DNA of 64,000 nt from Setaria digitata (GCA_003640385.1 RCAB01000035.1:209256-273255); one strand, 5' to 3'; positions 36,982-51,145 are shown, counted from the stretch's first letter. The notes: generated from the sequence alone by a model not told the origin. Translations and numbers: made by a program.

Positions 36982-38775
36982 CTAAAAAATAGCAAGAAGA
37001 GCGAAAACGCAATACAATAAAGCGCATGGATATGCAACAAGCAATCGCTGTCCATCCATCGATAACGTTGTAACAAATAGTTTGGATGATGCAACACTAC
37101 ACCATATTACAGCTGCCCCCGCTATCAAATAGCCTAACACACCCTGCAAGTACGAAGTTATTATGTAACAAAACTATCCCAGGAAAAAATGTCTTCCGGT
37201 TGTCCTGTGATCAGATTATAAACTTAATCATGATTTATCAATTTCTTATCAGTTTCTTTTTGAAATGATGCAGTTATGTGATACCGTAATAATGTGATAC
37301 CTGGAAAGAGAGAACTGCAGCTATCATACTTAGGATAGCCATTGGTAGTAAACAATATCCAAGTACGCTAGCAGTGCAAGTGAATGAAATGGAATTATCA
37401 GCAGACATTAAATTCAGCAAAGAGTACATTCCCACACATCCCAACGCACCAATTCCATAAATGTATCCAAACTGCATCTAAAATTAATATCTGAGAATAA
37501 ATACTGTTTAACTATTTTTAATAACTTGCAAGAACTTCACGCTTTTTCAGTGATGATCTATCTACTACTATTTGATATGTTGCTCTGACTAAGAAAATGT
37601 TCCAGGATCCTGATTACTTTTATCAAGGATAAAGCTATAATATTGATGTTCCTGATAAAGTACAGAAACCTACACATACAGTATTAATTGAGCTATATGA
37701 ATTTAAATTTCAAGAATGAATCCAGAATCCCTAATACTAGTCGACGTAAATGTGTTAAGCGGAAAATATTTCTAAGGTGGCACCATACCTTTCCATGAAG
37801 CAACAAAGCGCCACCAAACAAAAGACAGAATACAAGCGGACCAGCTAAATCTTGATCAGCAATTACCTGAAAACAGGACATTCTATTTCGCAGACAAATA
37901 TGAAATACAAGTAAGCCTGCAGCTCTCTCAACCATATCAATCTGTTGTAGTTAAGCGTTACTACAAATTATTTAAATATAAGATATTATAAGGAAGTCTT
38001 ACATCGGGTGCTACGGAGCCAACCGGGTTCAGTACTGCAAATGTTTTTTGTCTGATATGGCTAAAATTAATGCCAAGTTCTTCCAAAAGTGGCGGCTCAT
38101 TTTCGAAATCATCGTTGGACAGGGCTGGAACGGAAAAGATATAGTCAGGGCTACAACAACAATAATTATACAAGGGTAATTACCTGGTTGAAATAATAAT
38201 ATCAATTCAATAACATAACTTCATTTCAACACATCAGACGTGATTTTCGGTATGCCTGTTAAGGTATTAAGAAGCAAAATGAATGAAACAAAAAACCTTG
38301 TGACTGGGATGGAATGAAGTACTGGCCGTTATATAAGTTTGAATTCTGCGGGTGCTGTTGTTGGTGGTGGTCATAATAAATTGAACCTATGGGAAGGTCT
38401 TTCATTTTCCATAAAATGTCAGTTCAGAAATGTTACAATATGCAAAAAGGCAATCATAGGAAAGGCAATAAAAACTGCACCTAAGACTATCTGGATGGGA
38501 ATTTTTCAGTCAGTATAAACATTCGAATGGATCAGATTAGAAATTCATTTTTATATATTTTCGGGCTCCGAAACACTGCCTAAGCTAAAGTTCAATAAAC
38601 CAGCAAAAGAGGTCATATTTTTCACTTTTGTACCCTTAGAAAATAATAGGAAAGCGAAACCTTGCGGGAAATATGGCTGCTGCTGCTGCTTACCATTCTG
38701 CCTTCCCCATCCATCACTTCCTTCACCACTGTACCAGTTCTGCTGATTATCATCACCAATCCAATAATGTGACAT
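36982..38775 (-). CDS. YIPF5: Yip1-domain Golgi/ER membrane protein, YIPF5-like
   Basis: YIPF5 is a multi-pass protein of the ER exit sites and early Golgi that acts in vesicle traffic with Rab GTPases. Exons on the minus strand: 38775-38694, 38386-38297, 38124-38003, 37866-37789, 37477-37301, 37143-36982; 236 aa with all phases closing, slightly shorter than human YIPF5. The cytoplasmic N-terminus is polar and rich in Gln, Asn, Ser and Tyr ([16 protein letters not shown]). The conserved [12 protein letters not shown] and QKTFAVLNP follow. The Yip1 domain membrane segments then come: [73 protein letters not shown] and [21 protein letters not shown]7 is the vertebrate paralogue and cannot be separated from YIPF5 by sequence alone. 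Confidence 0.95.
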
Positions 38776-38786
38776 GGTTTCTTAAC

Positions 38787-38788
38787 CT
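38787..38788 (-). promoter_or_regulatory. Candidate spliced-leader acceptor, YIPF5-like gene
   Basis: On the minus strand GCGTTCAG ends 11 nt upstream of the ATG. No upstream coding exon is evident, so the site fits trans-splicing of a leader. A cis-spliced 5' UTR intron is the alternative. Confidence 0.45.
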
Positions 38789-39526
38789 GAACGCGCTTAA
38801 TAACAGATAAATTCGGCATAAGAAGTATAATCTGCGTGTACTACACTTGTTTAACCTGCACCTAACGTTAGCGTCTGATAACTGATGCTGATACAGTAAA
38901 CACACACTTGTATTCTTTAAAAGAAGCAAGAAGTTTCGGAAAGTTAAGCGAAAAAGTTGTAGACCTCTCTGTGGGGTGATGAAGCGCAGAATACGGACGG
39001 ATGGTCAGAATCTCGTCAGAATCTCATCAGGAAGCAGTGAGCAAGAACGAATCTCGACGAGTGAAGCAATCCTGTCTCCCACCGGTTAGTTTCACAGTCC
39101 TCTACTTGCAACGAAAACGGCTACTCTGTTCCCGAACAGCACACGAAGCAGGGGAAGTACGTTAGGCAGAAACGCAACATGGAGTGTAGGAGAGCGCAGA
39201 ACCCGGAGATTGCAGCAGTCACGAATCACGTAGAGACAGTGGGAAGGAACGGTGCAATCGAGGAGACGTTACAGACAGACACAGTTCCGAGGAAAAGAAT
39301 ATGTTGACGTTTTAAACGCCACATGATGTTTGCATTGTATGAGGCGGAAGAGCAGTGGTGCTGGTACTTTTACGGCGTGACGGTTAGGTAGAGGAGAAGG
39401 AGTACGTGACTATATCTCTACACTTGATCACATATAATACTTCAATCTTTACGTGGTAAGAAAGGATGATAGAACGAACTGGGTAGAAACGAAACAGATA
39501 ACCTTTATGTTTCTCATATTTATTTC

Positions 39527-39528
39527 AG
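39527..39528 (+). promoter_or_regulatory. Candidate spliced-leader acceptor, LTN1 gene
   Basis: TTATTTCAG ends four bases before the ATG of LTN1. A strong acceptor abutting the start with no upstream coding exon is typical of nematode trans-splicing. Confidence 0.6.
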
Positions 39529-39532
39529 GATA

Positions 39533-42500
39533 ATGAGCAAACGTCAACGTCGGAAAGGAAATGCCCAGGTAGTTTCTTCGAGAATTTTGTTTCCTCACAA
39601 ATAGATGTCATGGACTGAAAATCTGTGAAATTTTTGCAGACGGCAAGCAGTGCCCGTGCTGCGGAATTATTGACTAATTCCGGACATACGGTACAAATTA
39701 TAACATTTGGTGACTGTGAACGGTTCACTTCAACTTCATTAGAGAATTACGATGCTGATGAAGATCTTCATGATGCGGAACTTCAAATCGCTTTAAGAAA
39801 AACTTTTAAAAAGGATTCACTGACTCGTGAGAAGGTATGATTTTTGTTATGAATACTGGGTCCTTTCAATCACTGCATGATTTACTCGAAAGTCATAGTG
39901 ACTAAGTAGGGAATCAAATTTAATTTGGTTATTTATATTTAGTTAGCAGAATGGGTCCAGTATCATAAAAAACTGATAGCACTGAAAATGGTGATAATAG
40001 CTCTGTCCTCCGTCGATAATCTGTTGATAAATTATGATTGCATCTTATTTGATCACTTTTATAGCCAGTTTCTTTTCTGCCCCTTTTTAGGGATTGAAAG
40101 AACTGAGACGATTGATTGATGGAACAACAATGGACGATTGTCGGAAAAGTTTCAAACATTTTGTTACCTTATTTCCTAAGCTCTCTTTCGATGGTATAGT
40201 AGCAGTAAGATATAATGTTGTGCGTGTTTTGGGAGCCTATATCAAAAAATTGCAAAAATATACCGAACCGTATCTGATAAAGGTAGGAGTTTTCGACGTT
40301 TATAGATATATACGTTAGCATTTCTTGTTTCCTATCACGCTTGTCATGTTATATGGTACAATATAAGTACTTCCAACATACATATTGATTTGTAAAAGTC
40401 TTTATACATGGATGAAATTGTGGATATGTTTTATCTCGTGAACTTCTGCTCCAGACTTTATTTACTTTTGGATTATCAATTTTTTTGCGGATTTATGTTC
40501 TGATACTAGACTTTTTTTGTACTGACTTCTGTACAGAACTCCAGCCTTGGATAAAAGGAGTTTTGCAGCATCCAGAAAGTTTAAAAATATGTGCTGTCTT
40601 AAAGTGTGGGATTCGTTTCATCATCCCTTCTTTACTTCTCGAGTAATAACTTTAATACTTGATTAGTCAAGCTTATTGCTTTTGTTCCACATTTGGAATG
40701 TTTTCATGGCAGTTTGCCTGGCAACATTTAAATATGTGAATTTTATAGGTCTTGTCTTATGTGATGTTTCTGATGCACGATAGCTATACCCAAGTAGTCA
40801 ACGAATCGAAAAGCATGCTGACAGACTGTTTTCCGAATGAGAAATATGCTATTGTCATCGAAAAGTGCAAGGAGCCAGTGTGTGAATTGTCACTTCGACT
40901 AATCACTGGCACACATTCACTGATGAATAAGTAATCATTTGTTGACATGTTTTATGTACGATGTCGAAAGCTGTTTCTTCTTCAAAAAAATTGATCTAAA
41001 AACCAGAAATGAGAGTATCCTAGAATGTCTTTTAGTTCCTCAACCGAAGAATTTTTCTAAAATTTTTCTTTTTTTTTTAAATTTTCGTATCCTTCCACTA
41101 TTTTCCAAGTGTGATTACAGAAATGAGGGTGAGGAAACTGCGGAGCAGCGCCAAACGAGGCTTGTTTCGCAGGGATTGCAATGTCTTCAGTGGATTTTTA
41201 GTGATTCACTTGACGAGCAACTGCGTAAGCGAATATTTGAAATATTTAGCAGCTCATCATTGAAACGTTTATTATCATTGTCTGGTCAGGTAATTTCATA
41301 TTTAAGCATCTTCACATTATTTTATTCCTTCTTAGGTGTTGGTCTGTGATCTATTTCCATGTTATCCACCTCACTTTTGCATGAGTTTTACAAGTTTTTT
41401 GTAATTTGGTATTGCTTTCTTGTAGCCTGAGTCATGTTACCATCATTTAGACCAAGGTGCCGCTAAAAGCTTCAATATAGAAGGCTGGGTGTGGTTATGT
41501 TTGGTTTGCTGTTAAACTTAATGTTAAAATTATTTGTTCCTTATATGGTAATACACACTGCAGGTTGCTAGTGGCATATTCATCTTAGCAAGCAGTGTAA
41601 CTACTGTATCTGATGGATGGGAAGCAATATTAAATAGTACCATACCAACTACTGCATTAGCACGTCTGGACGATCCAGATAGAAGTGTATGTCGCGCATC
41701 TGCTCACTTCATTCTTCAACTGGCCAAGTCGAAGAAGCTATTCGATGTACTGGATATTGATAAGGCAGTGCTGCGTCGCACCTTGTCACTAGTAAGCCGA
41801 AAAAAAAAGTTAGCTTTATTTATTACAAGTTGCCGCAAGAAAATGCTTATATGTGGTGAATATGTCACACTGTGATACTTAATGATGCTATTGTCACTGA
41901 ATGTTGGTTGTTTTGCAATATACTCCAGTCTTTTTACAATATTGGAGCCATAAAAATCAACATTTCCAAGGTTCCAATATTCTTTTTTTCACTCTTTACA
42001 TAAAAAGTGAAATACGGCACATATTGTTTTTGAGTAGCAAGAAACCGAAATATTTAATACAATGAAATAATGTGGAAGTAATCTGATATTGTAGTCACTG
42101 GAATCATATCTCAGCTAGTTTGGTGCCTTTGCTAAAAGCTATTCTTGAAGAGAAAACAGAATCTGATGGTCGACTATTGTTGATGACAGCAATGAATGCT
42201 TTCTTCGATGGGTAATTGATTTTTTTACACTTATCATTTGAGACTTAATCATCTTGATTCTCACTTCAGGAGTAGCTGAAATGCATGTTTTTTCAGCTGT
42301 TATAGAAAAAAATTGATATTGGTCTAAAGTATAATGGCTTGAATCCTTTTCATGGGTCTTTTGTGAAATATGATATCGGAAAAAGAGCTTTTCAGGATGC
42401 CTTGGAAACTGTCGTTTCCAAGTATTGCTTGGGTAGATACTTTTGTAGAATTTACGGAGTTTGCGATTTGGTGGACTATAAGCCGATGTGCTGATGATTT

Positions 42501-45500
42501 GGATGTTGTTGTAGATGAATTTGTGCCAAAGGTTTCTTTTTTTAAATATATTGGAATCATTTTATTTTAATGTAATGTTCGGTTATTTATTCTAGGAATT
42601 TAGGTATGGACTGCGATGAAATGCACTCTGAAGTGGGGTGATAAGTCATTAGTCAGGAAAATAGTACATTTACCAGGACGCATTATCAGTAAATGCACAA
42701 ACTATCCCGAAACTGCATCCCGAGTGCGTTGCCAAATTGAGGAACATCTTTTAAATGAGGTGTTTTTTAATTTTTCTTTTTCCAAATAGTTTACTAATTC
42801 TCAAAAAAAGTAGAAGAACCGTAGTGGTTAATCCTAAATTTTATTTATGCCGAATAATAATACCCATCAAATAATAGTTATTACTTTTAGTTACCATCTA
42901 CAGAAGAATTGATCGAAGAGCTGTTTTGTGACGGATATGAGCCAATTTCATCAACTTTCTTGGAACAGTTACTCAGGAATATATCTGTGAGCCAAAAATT
43001 GACTTCCGCTCTGCTGGAAAAGTGTAGTGATAACGTACTGGAAGATATCAATTCTCGACTTAATCTTTGTCAAGCTATTTCTAGCAAAATTAACTGGGAT
43101 GACACTGAAGATACGGCATTGCTTATGCTCAAATTATTGATAAAGTTCGCCACAATGTTTGGTAACGAGATCACCGAATTTTATAAGGTCTCAATATTTG
43201 AAAATTATGAATTGTTGCAGTTCATTCAGGGATTGAATCCACTCATCATATCTTGTTCTACTTCATTGCTGTCGTTCACAAATCCATTTCTTTCATGCTA
43301 ATGTATTTAAACAAATTTTTTGTCTGAAAAAATTTCTGGTGTGCAGCTTTTTATAATCACCAAACTGCTAATTCAGAGGAGTTTTGGTTTCTCAGTTTTA
43401 CCGCAAAAGAACTAATAGAGGATAATTAAAATTCAGACTGCCTATGAAGGTTTGAGATACATGCGTTCATGGAAAGCTTTAATATTATTGATACACTAAT
43501 TTATTGCAGCTCAATGACGAACTGTCGTCTATACGATTTCTAACTGCTTTTGGACTGTTGGATACGGGGAAGTATTCTGCAATCAATTTTGTCAGTGATG
43601 AGGTTGTGCTTATAAAAGCAATGCAGTTTTGTGTTGATCACATAGATGTAAAGCGATGGGGTGTCCTTGTAGATGTCGTTGGATCTTTTCCTTGTTTTCA
43701 AGCTGCTTTACAACAAGTAAAGTTATTACATAGCTTCTTGAATATTTTCGAAAATATATAAAATATGAAAGTCATTATTCGCATATACCTCAGATCACTT
43801 CTTTCGATGCAGTAAGATTTTTGGTGTCACTTTACTGATAGAACATAATAGCCCGAGAATAGCATCTTTCAAGTGAGGGCAGATTCAAAAAAAAAAAAAA
43901 TGACGCAGTGAAGTCGAAGTTTCCAGTAGTATGTAGAGAGGTGATGCTTTGAAATAAACGATCGGTCGTTAGTTTATGTAATATGAAACGAATTAACATA
44001 AACCTATTTAGGTTTTGATAGAAAATCGTTATCGGGTTGATCAGCAGCTGCTTACCACATTATTAAGTAAGCAAGGACAAAAGGTATAAAATTGTTTCTT
44101 CTCCACTTTTTTTATTTAATGAATTTTTAGTCATGAATTTAGGACTTTTTTATTTGTTTTCCCCAAAATCTAAAATAATTTAAGGAGGGAATTTAATGAT
44201 GATTAGTAAACATATTTATTAAGGAAAATACGAAGTTGGAGAAAAAAGTGTTGTTAATCAAGAATATTTTAGATTTCCGAGAATTTGCGGAGCAAACTCG
44301 TTGATCTTGTTATTAAACATCTTTTCGAAACAGAAGCATCTTCAGGTTGGAAATTTTATTAGGCTATGTAAATCTTGTTGAGAACGATCTTTTTTTTCTT
44401 TTTTGAAACATGCTAGAGCTGAAATTAGCATCGGCAATGGGAAGTGGTGAGAGTTGAGCACATGGAAGAACTGAGATACTCTTTCACTTTATATCTGTTA
44501 AACATTCAACTGCAAATTCCTAATTGAATAACGTAGGAAGTGCGCAACACTTTTCATAATGTTATCTAATTGAGGCAATTTTAATTCATGGTTTTCTGCA
44601 TTTTGTAATTGCTCAAGTGTGATTTCAGAGACAATAAACGAAACAGTTAAAATGATGGCTTCATGGGGAGTGAATTTGAAATCAGTGGCACAGATCATTA
44701 CTAATAAGCTTAGTGCAGCTGATCTTCAGTTTGAGTACGTTTTATAAGCTCTGAATGAAACTTTTCCTTATGTATTAATTTTTCTATTACGTGATTTATA
44801 TATATACTCATACTGTACGTTAGACTTACTATATGAAAAATGAGACTGGCTTCAAGTTATCTATTATAGTTCAGAAAACTTGAAGTTTTTTTGATATTGC
44901 TAAAATCACATTCTTTTATGACACTGATATTAGTAGGCATTTGATACAGTTGTACACACATGTTATTCGTTTTTGAAACATGTTTTTTTTTTTTTCAGTT
45001 ACTGCGTTACTGAAATTGCGACTACAATTGCTACTTTGTTACCGTCATCATCTGCAGCTGATTTTGTCATAAATTATAGTGATTTGATTGATAAGTTCGC
45101 TGCTCTCGACGAAAAGGTATTTGCATTAATTAGCATAGGTTGTTGCATAACGTGCTGAAGAAGAAAGGATTCTATTAGATAGTGACTGAGTTGCATTCAT
45201 CGAAAAGTAATAGAACAGTTTGTACATTATAAGTCCTTTCATTCTACTTTTATTTGAGAAGTTGCAATATTTCTGTAGCATTCTGGAGAAGCTCGAGAAT
45301 TACTGAGTTTTTTCTTCAGTTAGTGTGTTTTTTCTGTCAAGTTAATACTGAGTTATTTTGTTTAGAGAATGTAAGAGTAATTTCTTTATTATTTCCAAAA
45401 TTTCACGAGAAATTGCTAAGATATTGTTATGTGTAATACTTTTACTCAGTTGAACATCCAATATTTTATTTGTTCTGCTTGTTTCGTGCAAATTACATAA

Positions 45501-48500
45501 ATAATCATTAGTCTGTAGTTAGCCAAAAACCTTTTATTGATTTCAAATGCTCAATGTAAAATTTTTCGAAGTTCAGAAGCATTCTTTGATCTTGCAGTAT
45601 GGCTTAGAAATAATGGAGAATCAGGAATGTCTTGCTTCATCATCAGCAGTTAAATCATTGTTCAGTGGGAAAATGAGAAATGATTCCACATTATTACCTC
45701 ATCTCAATTATGCTGTATTTATAATAAACTATTTGGATGTAGTAGCTAAGGACAACATCGAATGCACGACAAGCTTTCTTTATGCTGTTGCGGTATCTTC
45801 ATTAGCATTCATAAATACAATAATCAGTGAAGACCTCGTTGACACCAGCACAGTCCTGAACAGTCTTGTCAACCGTGTGATTTTGGTTTGTTCATTTATG
45901 TATTTTTTTTTTTTTTTTTTTTTTAAATTCTTCATAACGCATGTTCGAGAGATTTCACTGAAGGAAACGACTGAGATATTTTGGAAAGCAATTTTGAGTT
46001 TCTTGCTTCAAACTAATTCCAGGGAAATGAAGAACTTAGGGACAACCTTTTATCTGAATGCACATCACTAATTGGGAAAGGAAGTGGATCGTTATGCCTG
46101 TTCCTTGCGCTGCGAAGACTAATAGATGGCTTGTCATTGGAAAGAATTGAGACATTGTTTAAGGATTTCGCAAAAACTTTGGATCCGTTTAGGCTTGAAT
46201 TTTGTTGCGCTGCTCTTCGCTTTCAAGGTTATAAAAAGATATATCAAAAATATCTTACTTCTGCAAGTCATGTGTAGTTAAAATGATGCAAAATTTAGAC
46301 ACAGGTTTTACAAAGATGTAAAAATGCCGAATGTGAAACTCTCAAAAATCGTATGGAAAAATTCTTCAGACTTAGTTTATGCACAGCCATCATTTCTGAT
46401 ACAGGAGCAGTGTGTGATGATTACTGTAACCCCCCTAGTTCCATGAAACAGTGGACTGGTCGTTTTGAATTGATGTCATCTCTGAGAGAATCTGTGAACC
46501 CACTCCAGCTGTTGGTTCAGTTCATGACTGAAGGACGCTCCGTTCTCGAGGAATACGTATTCACCTACAGGTAAGTGGTTTGAATTGATTTTGTTTGTTT
46601 AACGAAAAAAAAAACGAAATTTTGTAGGAAGAGTGAAACAGGTAATATATTTAAAAGATGCTGATTTTGAAATATAAAATTTTTACTTACCTATTTATGA
46701 GCTGGGCTGTTTTTATTTTGTGCGTACTGTTTAAAGTCAAAAGATTTGATAACATTCTGAGATGTAACACAGTGTTTGGAACATTGAATGAGACCTGTCA
46801 GCTTAAATTTTTCACTCCATCCAACGGTAGTTTTTCGCTAAAAACAATTTTGATTAAGTGTAAGGCCGTAAAATACTTCCTACTTTATTTTTTCTGTTTA
46901 GCTGTGAGAATGAAGAAAGTGAAGAACGGAATGTATTCAATTGCGCCCTTCTTCGTTTCCTTACTCATTGCTGTGCACACCTAAAAGAAATGGATACTGC
47001 TATGCGAGATTTCTTGTGCTGTGCATTGATTACTTCACTCGAGGTATGTCCATTGGTTTTGCAAGGTCAAATTTTACTAAAATTACGTTTTTTTTTTTGA
47101 TTTAGTTGTTATCTTAATATTTTGGTTTGACTGAACTGAATATATAAAATTCAGTTTTACTGAGGATCATTGTTAATTCCTGTGTTAAAGCTTTGTAACT
47201 TGTTCATCAAGAAATAGATTAGATTAGTTACCAGTGGAACAATAAAATGAAGACTTATTTGAGAATATGTTTCAAAGATGCATTGGAAGGGAGAAAAAAT
47301 TTATGTTTGAATTTGAAAGGAGAACGAGAGATTTTAATTTGGAAGACTAAGAACTAGGTTTTAATGAAATTTTGGGCTTGAGGTTCGTTATTTCATTGTT
47401 TACTTCTCTTGATTTTAGAGTGCCAATGCACTTTGGGGAAATTGTGAATCCCAATCTTACATGCTCTTCAGCGAGATGTCTATACGGTTATTTAATGAAT
47501 GTTCTCAAATAATTAAAAACACAGGAGAGGACGTTATGTTAGCACATTTCAGACAGGTTAGATTACCTTATAAATAATGTATGAAATTGAATTTTCAATT
47601 GCTTTCTTATCTGGATTTTATTTAAATTTAGGAGTGGTTAGATTTCTTCTGTTCTGCTGCGCAAAATATACTCTTGGTTTGGTTCTTGGGATTGGTTTCT
47701 TATCAAGAAAGTCTTTCTGCGGCTCTCCAGAATGCCCTCTGTTTATCAGTTAATTATATAACCGATGAATTTATTCGGACTGCTTCATTACCGCCTATTT
47801 TTGATGTTGAATTGGATTTCTCCAAGTAGGATAAATTGTTTATCATTAACTTTTAAACACGTCGACAACATTTTCATAATTTAGGCCTTTGGTGTGAATT
47901 TTTTCGCGTAATTGGATATTTCAAAAATTGTTTAAACTGTAGCACTTCATTCCAAATTATCGTACTAAGGCGAACACCAGTTGATAAATTTGTAGTATCA
48001 TATCGTCGAAGTATTATATCAAAATATGAACGATTAATAAAGTAGAAAGTGCGCGCTGAGGTGATACACCTGCTACAAAAGTATTTTTAGCCATTTCCTA
48101 ATGACTCCGTCAGGAATTTAATTATCATAATATTGTTGATTTTGACGCATTTGATTGGAAATGCCAAGCAAAGTAAAAATCTCTATTAATGTTATTTATC
48201 CAACTACTGTTTTCAGCTATGATGAGCACCTGCAATCAATTGTGATACCCTTGCAGACGTTGATCAAATCGTCTTCTCCTAATGTCCAAATTGCTTCGCT
48301 AAAATTGTTGAAATTGTAAGCCCATAATCTTCCGGTAACTGAAGAGTTTGAACTGCTTGCTCAGGAGCAGGTTTATTTCACCTTTAAAATTTTTTGTTGG
48401 ACATATATACAACATTGAAATGAGATATCTGTAGAAGGGCAAGTTATTCATATTTTTCAGTTTATACTGCCGCCAGCAGAATATCAATAATAAAGAAATA

Positions 48501-51145
48501 CTAAGGTTTTCATAATCGGTTTTTTATAATCATAGAGGTGCTTGAAAGGTTCTTTCAATTTCTTTTTTTTTTTTTTTTTTTTCACATTGCCAGCTTATTG
48601 CAGCATAACGGGCGACATGCTGAAAATACAAAATAAACGCGATGAAGAAAATGATCTCGAAGATGAAAAGCTTCCATCCAGTTATGAAAAATACTTACCA
48701 GTGCCTTTTACAAGAATTCTAGATGATCCTGATGATCTCAGCTGCATCTTATCACCGCAGTTGCTTATTTGGGATGCCTTTATCGATTCGTTAAATCAGT
48801 TTGAGCTACTCGAAAAAGTGGCATATTACAATGCGATGGGTCCATATATGGATCGAGTCATGCCTCATCTCTTTGGGCTTCTTCCACATTCTGCTAATAT
48901 TAAGTTTTTTTAATTAATTATTGAACTAGTTTTAGCTTTTCAAGAAATATATGGTATTCTTAGCCCCAAATTAATAAATCACAAATTAAAAAAAAATTTA
49001 TATTTACTGCAATGGTGGTTTGAAGTCGGAAACCTGATTTCTTTTACAGATGTAAAGGACCTATCTGTTGGCATTGTGGATATTACTAAACGAGGTATAC
49101 ATTTTTTGATATACTCATTGATCTTTTTTTCTTTAAAAGAAAAAGTTAGTAATTTATGTTGCGGCAATTTATGAAAGGAGGAAAAATTATTTAAATGATT
49201 AGTAGTGAAATTTATGTCCAGTACCAAGAAAAGTTGCTACGCACACGTTTTTAGATTAGCAAGTGACTGCTAATTCTAATTAGCTGTTAAGAACTAAGTT
49301 AATATAAGCTAATCAATACGTTAGACAATGCTCGAAAAGAGACTTCATATATGCAATTGAATATATAAATTCAATTTAGATTATTGGAAAGAAATGGAGT
49401 CATTAAAGTCACGTTATGCCTTCCGGTTATTTTATTACACTTGTGCTGTACTGCCAGCATTAGTACGGCAGTGGTACATGAAACTACCTCGTTCTGCTGC
49501 TACTATTTTTAGCTCGTGTGTTTTCTCTTTCATTTCATCTTTTTTTTCTTATCTTATGTAGTTATAGAATTATAAGACGCTGTAATAAATATTGCAGTGT
49601 GTTGCTGTTTTAGGTATGTCACCAAATCAATCAGTCCATTGATCTGGAAAGCAGAGTGTAATCTGTTTGCATCTCATAAAATGCCAAATAAATTAAAGGT
49701 AATGGCATTGTCTTTTTTATTCCCATTAAACTTTTCCATTATGTTTACAGAACAATTTTGAAGCTGGGTATTTGGAAATCTTATGATAGTAATTTTGTGT
49801 GCTGTGGATGTTTGAAAATCTCATTTTTCTTCCATTCCTTATTTGCTATGACCTTTATCGCTGATGCTTTGCAATGAAATTTTTGGCTTACATGTATGTA
49901 AGTGAAGCTTACAATCTGCTGTTTCATAATTTTCTACCGATACTCATATATTGATGAAACTTATAAAGTACCAGCCTTTCTAGGTCCGGTTATTACGAGC
50001 AGCTCGACAGATTGTGGCAGAATACGATTTAGAAGATTCAGTCATGACTCTCACGATCGAATATCCCACGGACTATCCGCTGAGTGTCCCTCTGATCGAG
50101 GACGAAAGAGCCATTGTGAGTCGAGAAACAAGAAGGAAATGGCTCTTGCAGTTGACAATGTTTCTAACTCATCAGGTTACAGATTATTACATATTAGTTC
50201 ATTATCTTTTGTTTTACTTTATTTATTCAATAATTGAATTTCGTCTTTCGAGTTTTGCTGTGATAAGCTTGGTGATATTCTTTAGATTCATAACTGGTTA
50301 CGCCATTAAAGAGTAGTACAGGATATTCTATTAGGGCCCCCATGTTTTTAAGGGTGACTTATGACTAAAGAAAAACTTCTCTTACGTTTATGCATTATTC
50401 CCGAAACATAATTTTAAGAAATCAAGAAGAATCGAGGAAGTATTTCAATGCAAAATTTCATTTTTAATTTTTTGTGTCGTCGGGAGTATGAGTCCCGACG
50501 ACTCATACTGTGTTATGTTGCAGAATGGTTCCATCGTGGATGCAGTATTGATGTGGGCTGGTAACATCGAAAGACATATGGAAGGCGCAGAAGACTGTAC
50601 TATTTGTATGATGACCGTTCATTCTAGAACCTATCAATTGCCACGTGTGCGATGCAAACAGTGTAAAAAGCGGTTTCATTCTGATTGTCTTGTAAGCTTT
50701 TCAAGCCTCATTTTCATCTTTGCTAATATTTCAATTGAGGAAGTAGCATGTCACTGTATCACAGTTTAATTATAAGCATATAAGATTGAATTAAATAAGA
50801 ATGTAATGGTGGCTAATCAGAATCGGGAGCAAAACCTGATACGGTGTTTCTAATTAGATTAGTAAAAGTGGTGTTAATAGGCAGCAGTGCAAACTAAGTT
50901 GTTGTACAGTCGGAAAAATTTCGTAAATTGCTTAACACAAAGGAATTCTCGCAACGATTTTTCAAATTAACCTATCTTCTGGTGTTTATATGTTATATCC
51001 AGTCAAGTTTATACGACAATATTATTGGCTTACCGGATAATTTAAAGACTTATGGCACTGAATTTTTTTTTTTTATTTTCAGTACAAATGGTTTGATTCA
51101 AGTAATCAGTCAACGTGTCCTTTATGCAGAGCTTCATTCCGATAG
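39533..51145 (+). CDS. LTN1: Listerin, E3 ubiquitin ligase of ribosome quality control
   Basis: Listerin ubiquitinates nascent chains stalled on 60S subunits. About 29 exons (~1550 aa; human ~1770): 39533-39568, 39640-39834, 40091-40282, 40749-40930, 41121-41289, 41564-41808, 42095-42211, 42396-42531, 42604-42759, 42891-43187, 43510-43716, 44012-44083, 44273-44345, 44629-44734, 44999-45116, 45598-45885, 46023-~46271, 46305-46570, 46902-47043, 47419-47556, 47632-47825, 48217-48315, 48604-48903, 49050-49094, 49380-49515, 49614-49698, 49984-50175, 50524-50691, 51083-51145. The N-terminus has SSARAAELL and ALRKTFKKDSLTREKGLKEL; the middle is HEAT-like helices. The C-terminal RWD-like part has TIEYPTDYPLSVP and LTMFLTHQNGSI. 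The RING follows: CTIC, CKQC, FHSDCLYKWFDSS, CPLC. Junctions at 45.9-46.3 kb and 48.9-49.05 kb do not close in phase, so those exon ends are provisional. Confidence 0.93.

Larger units (their letters stand above)
38776..39532. promoter_or_regulatory. Divergent promoter region of YIPF5-like and LTN1 genes
   Basis: About 750 bp separate the two divergent start codons. The middle (about 38960-39300) is clearly richer in GC and CpG than the rest of the window, as expected for a shared housekeeping promoter. It also holds two short stop-free plus-strand frames, from ATG at 38979 and near 39179. No TATA box was assigned. Confidence 0.5.

Noticed and set aside
29228..39000. A nematode operon joining YIPF5-like, PIH1D1-like and LDHD genes
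   Set aside because: The genes are collinear, but the gaps (about 0.9 and 1.2 kb) are long and no downstream leader-type acceptors could be placed; not claimed as an operon.
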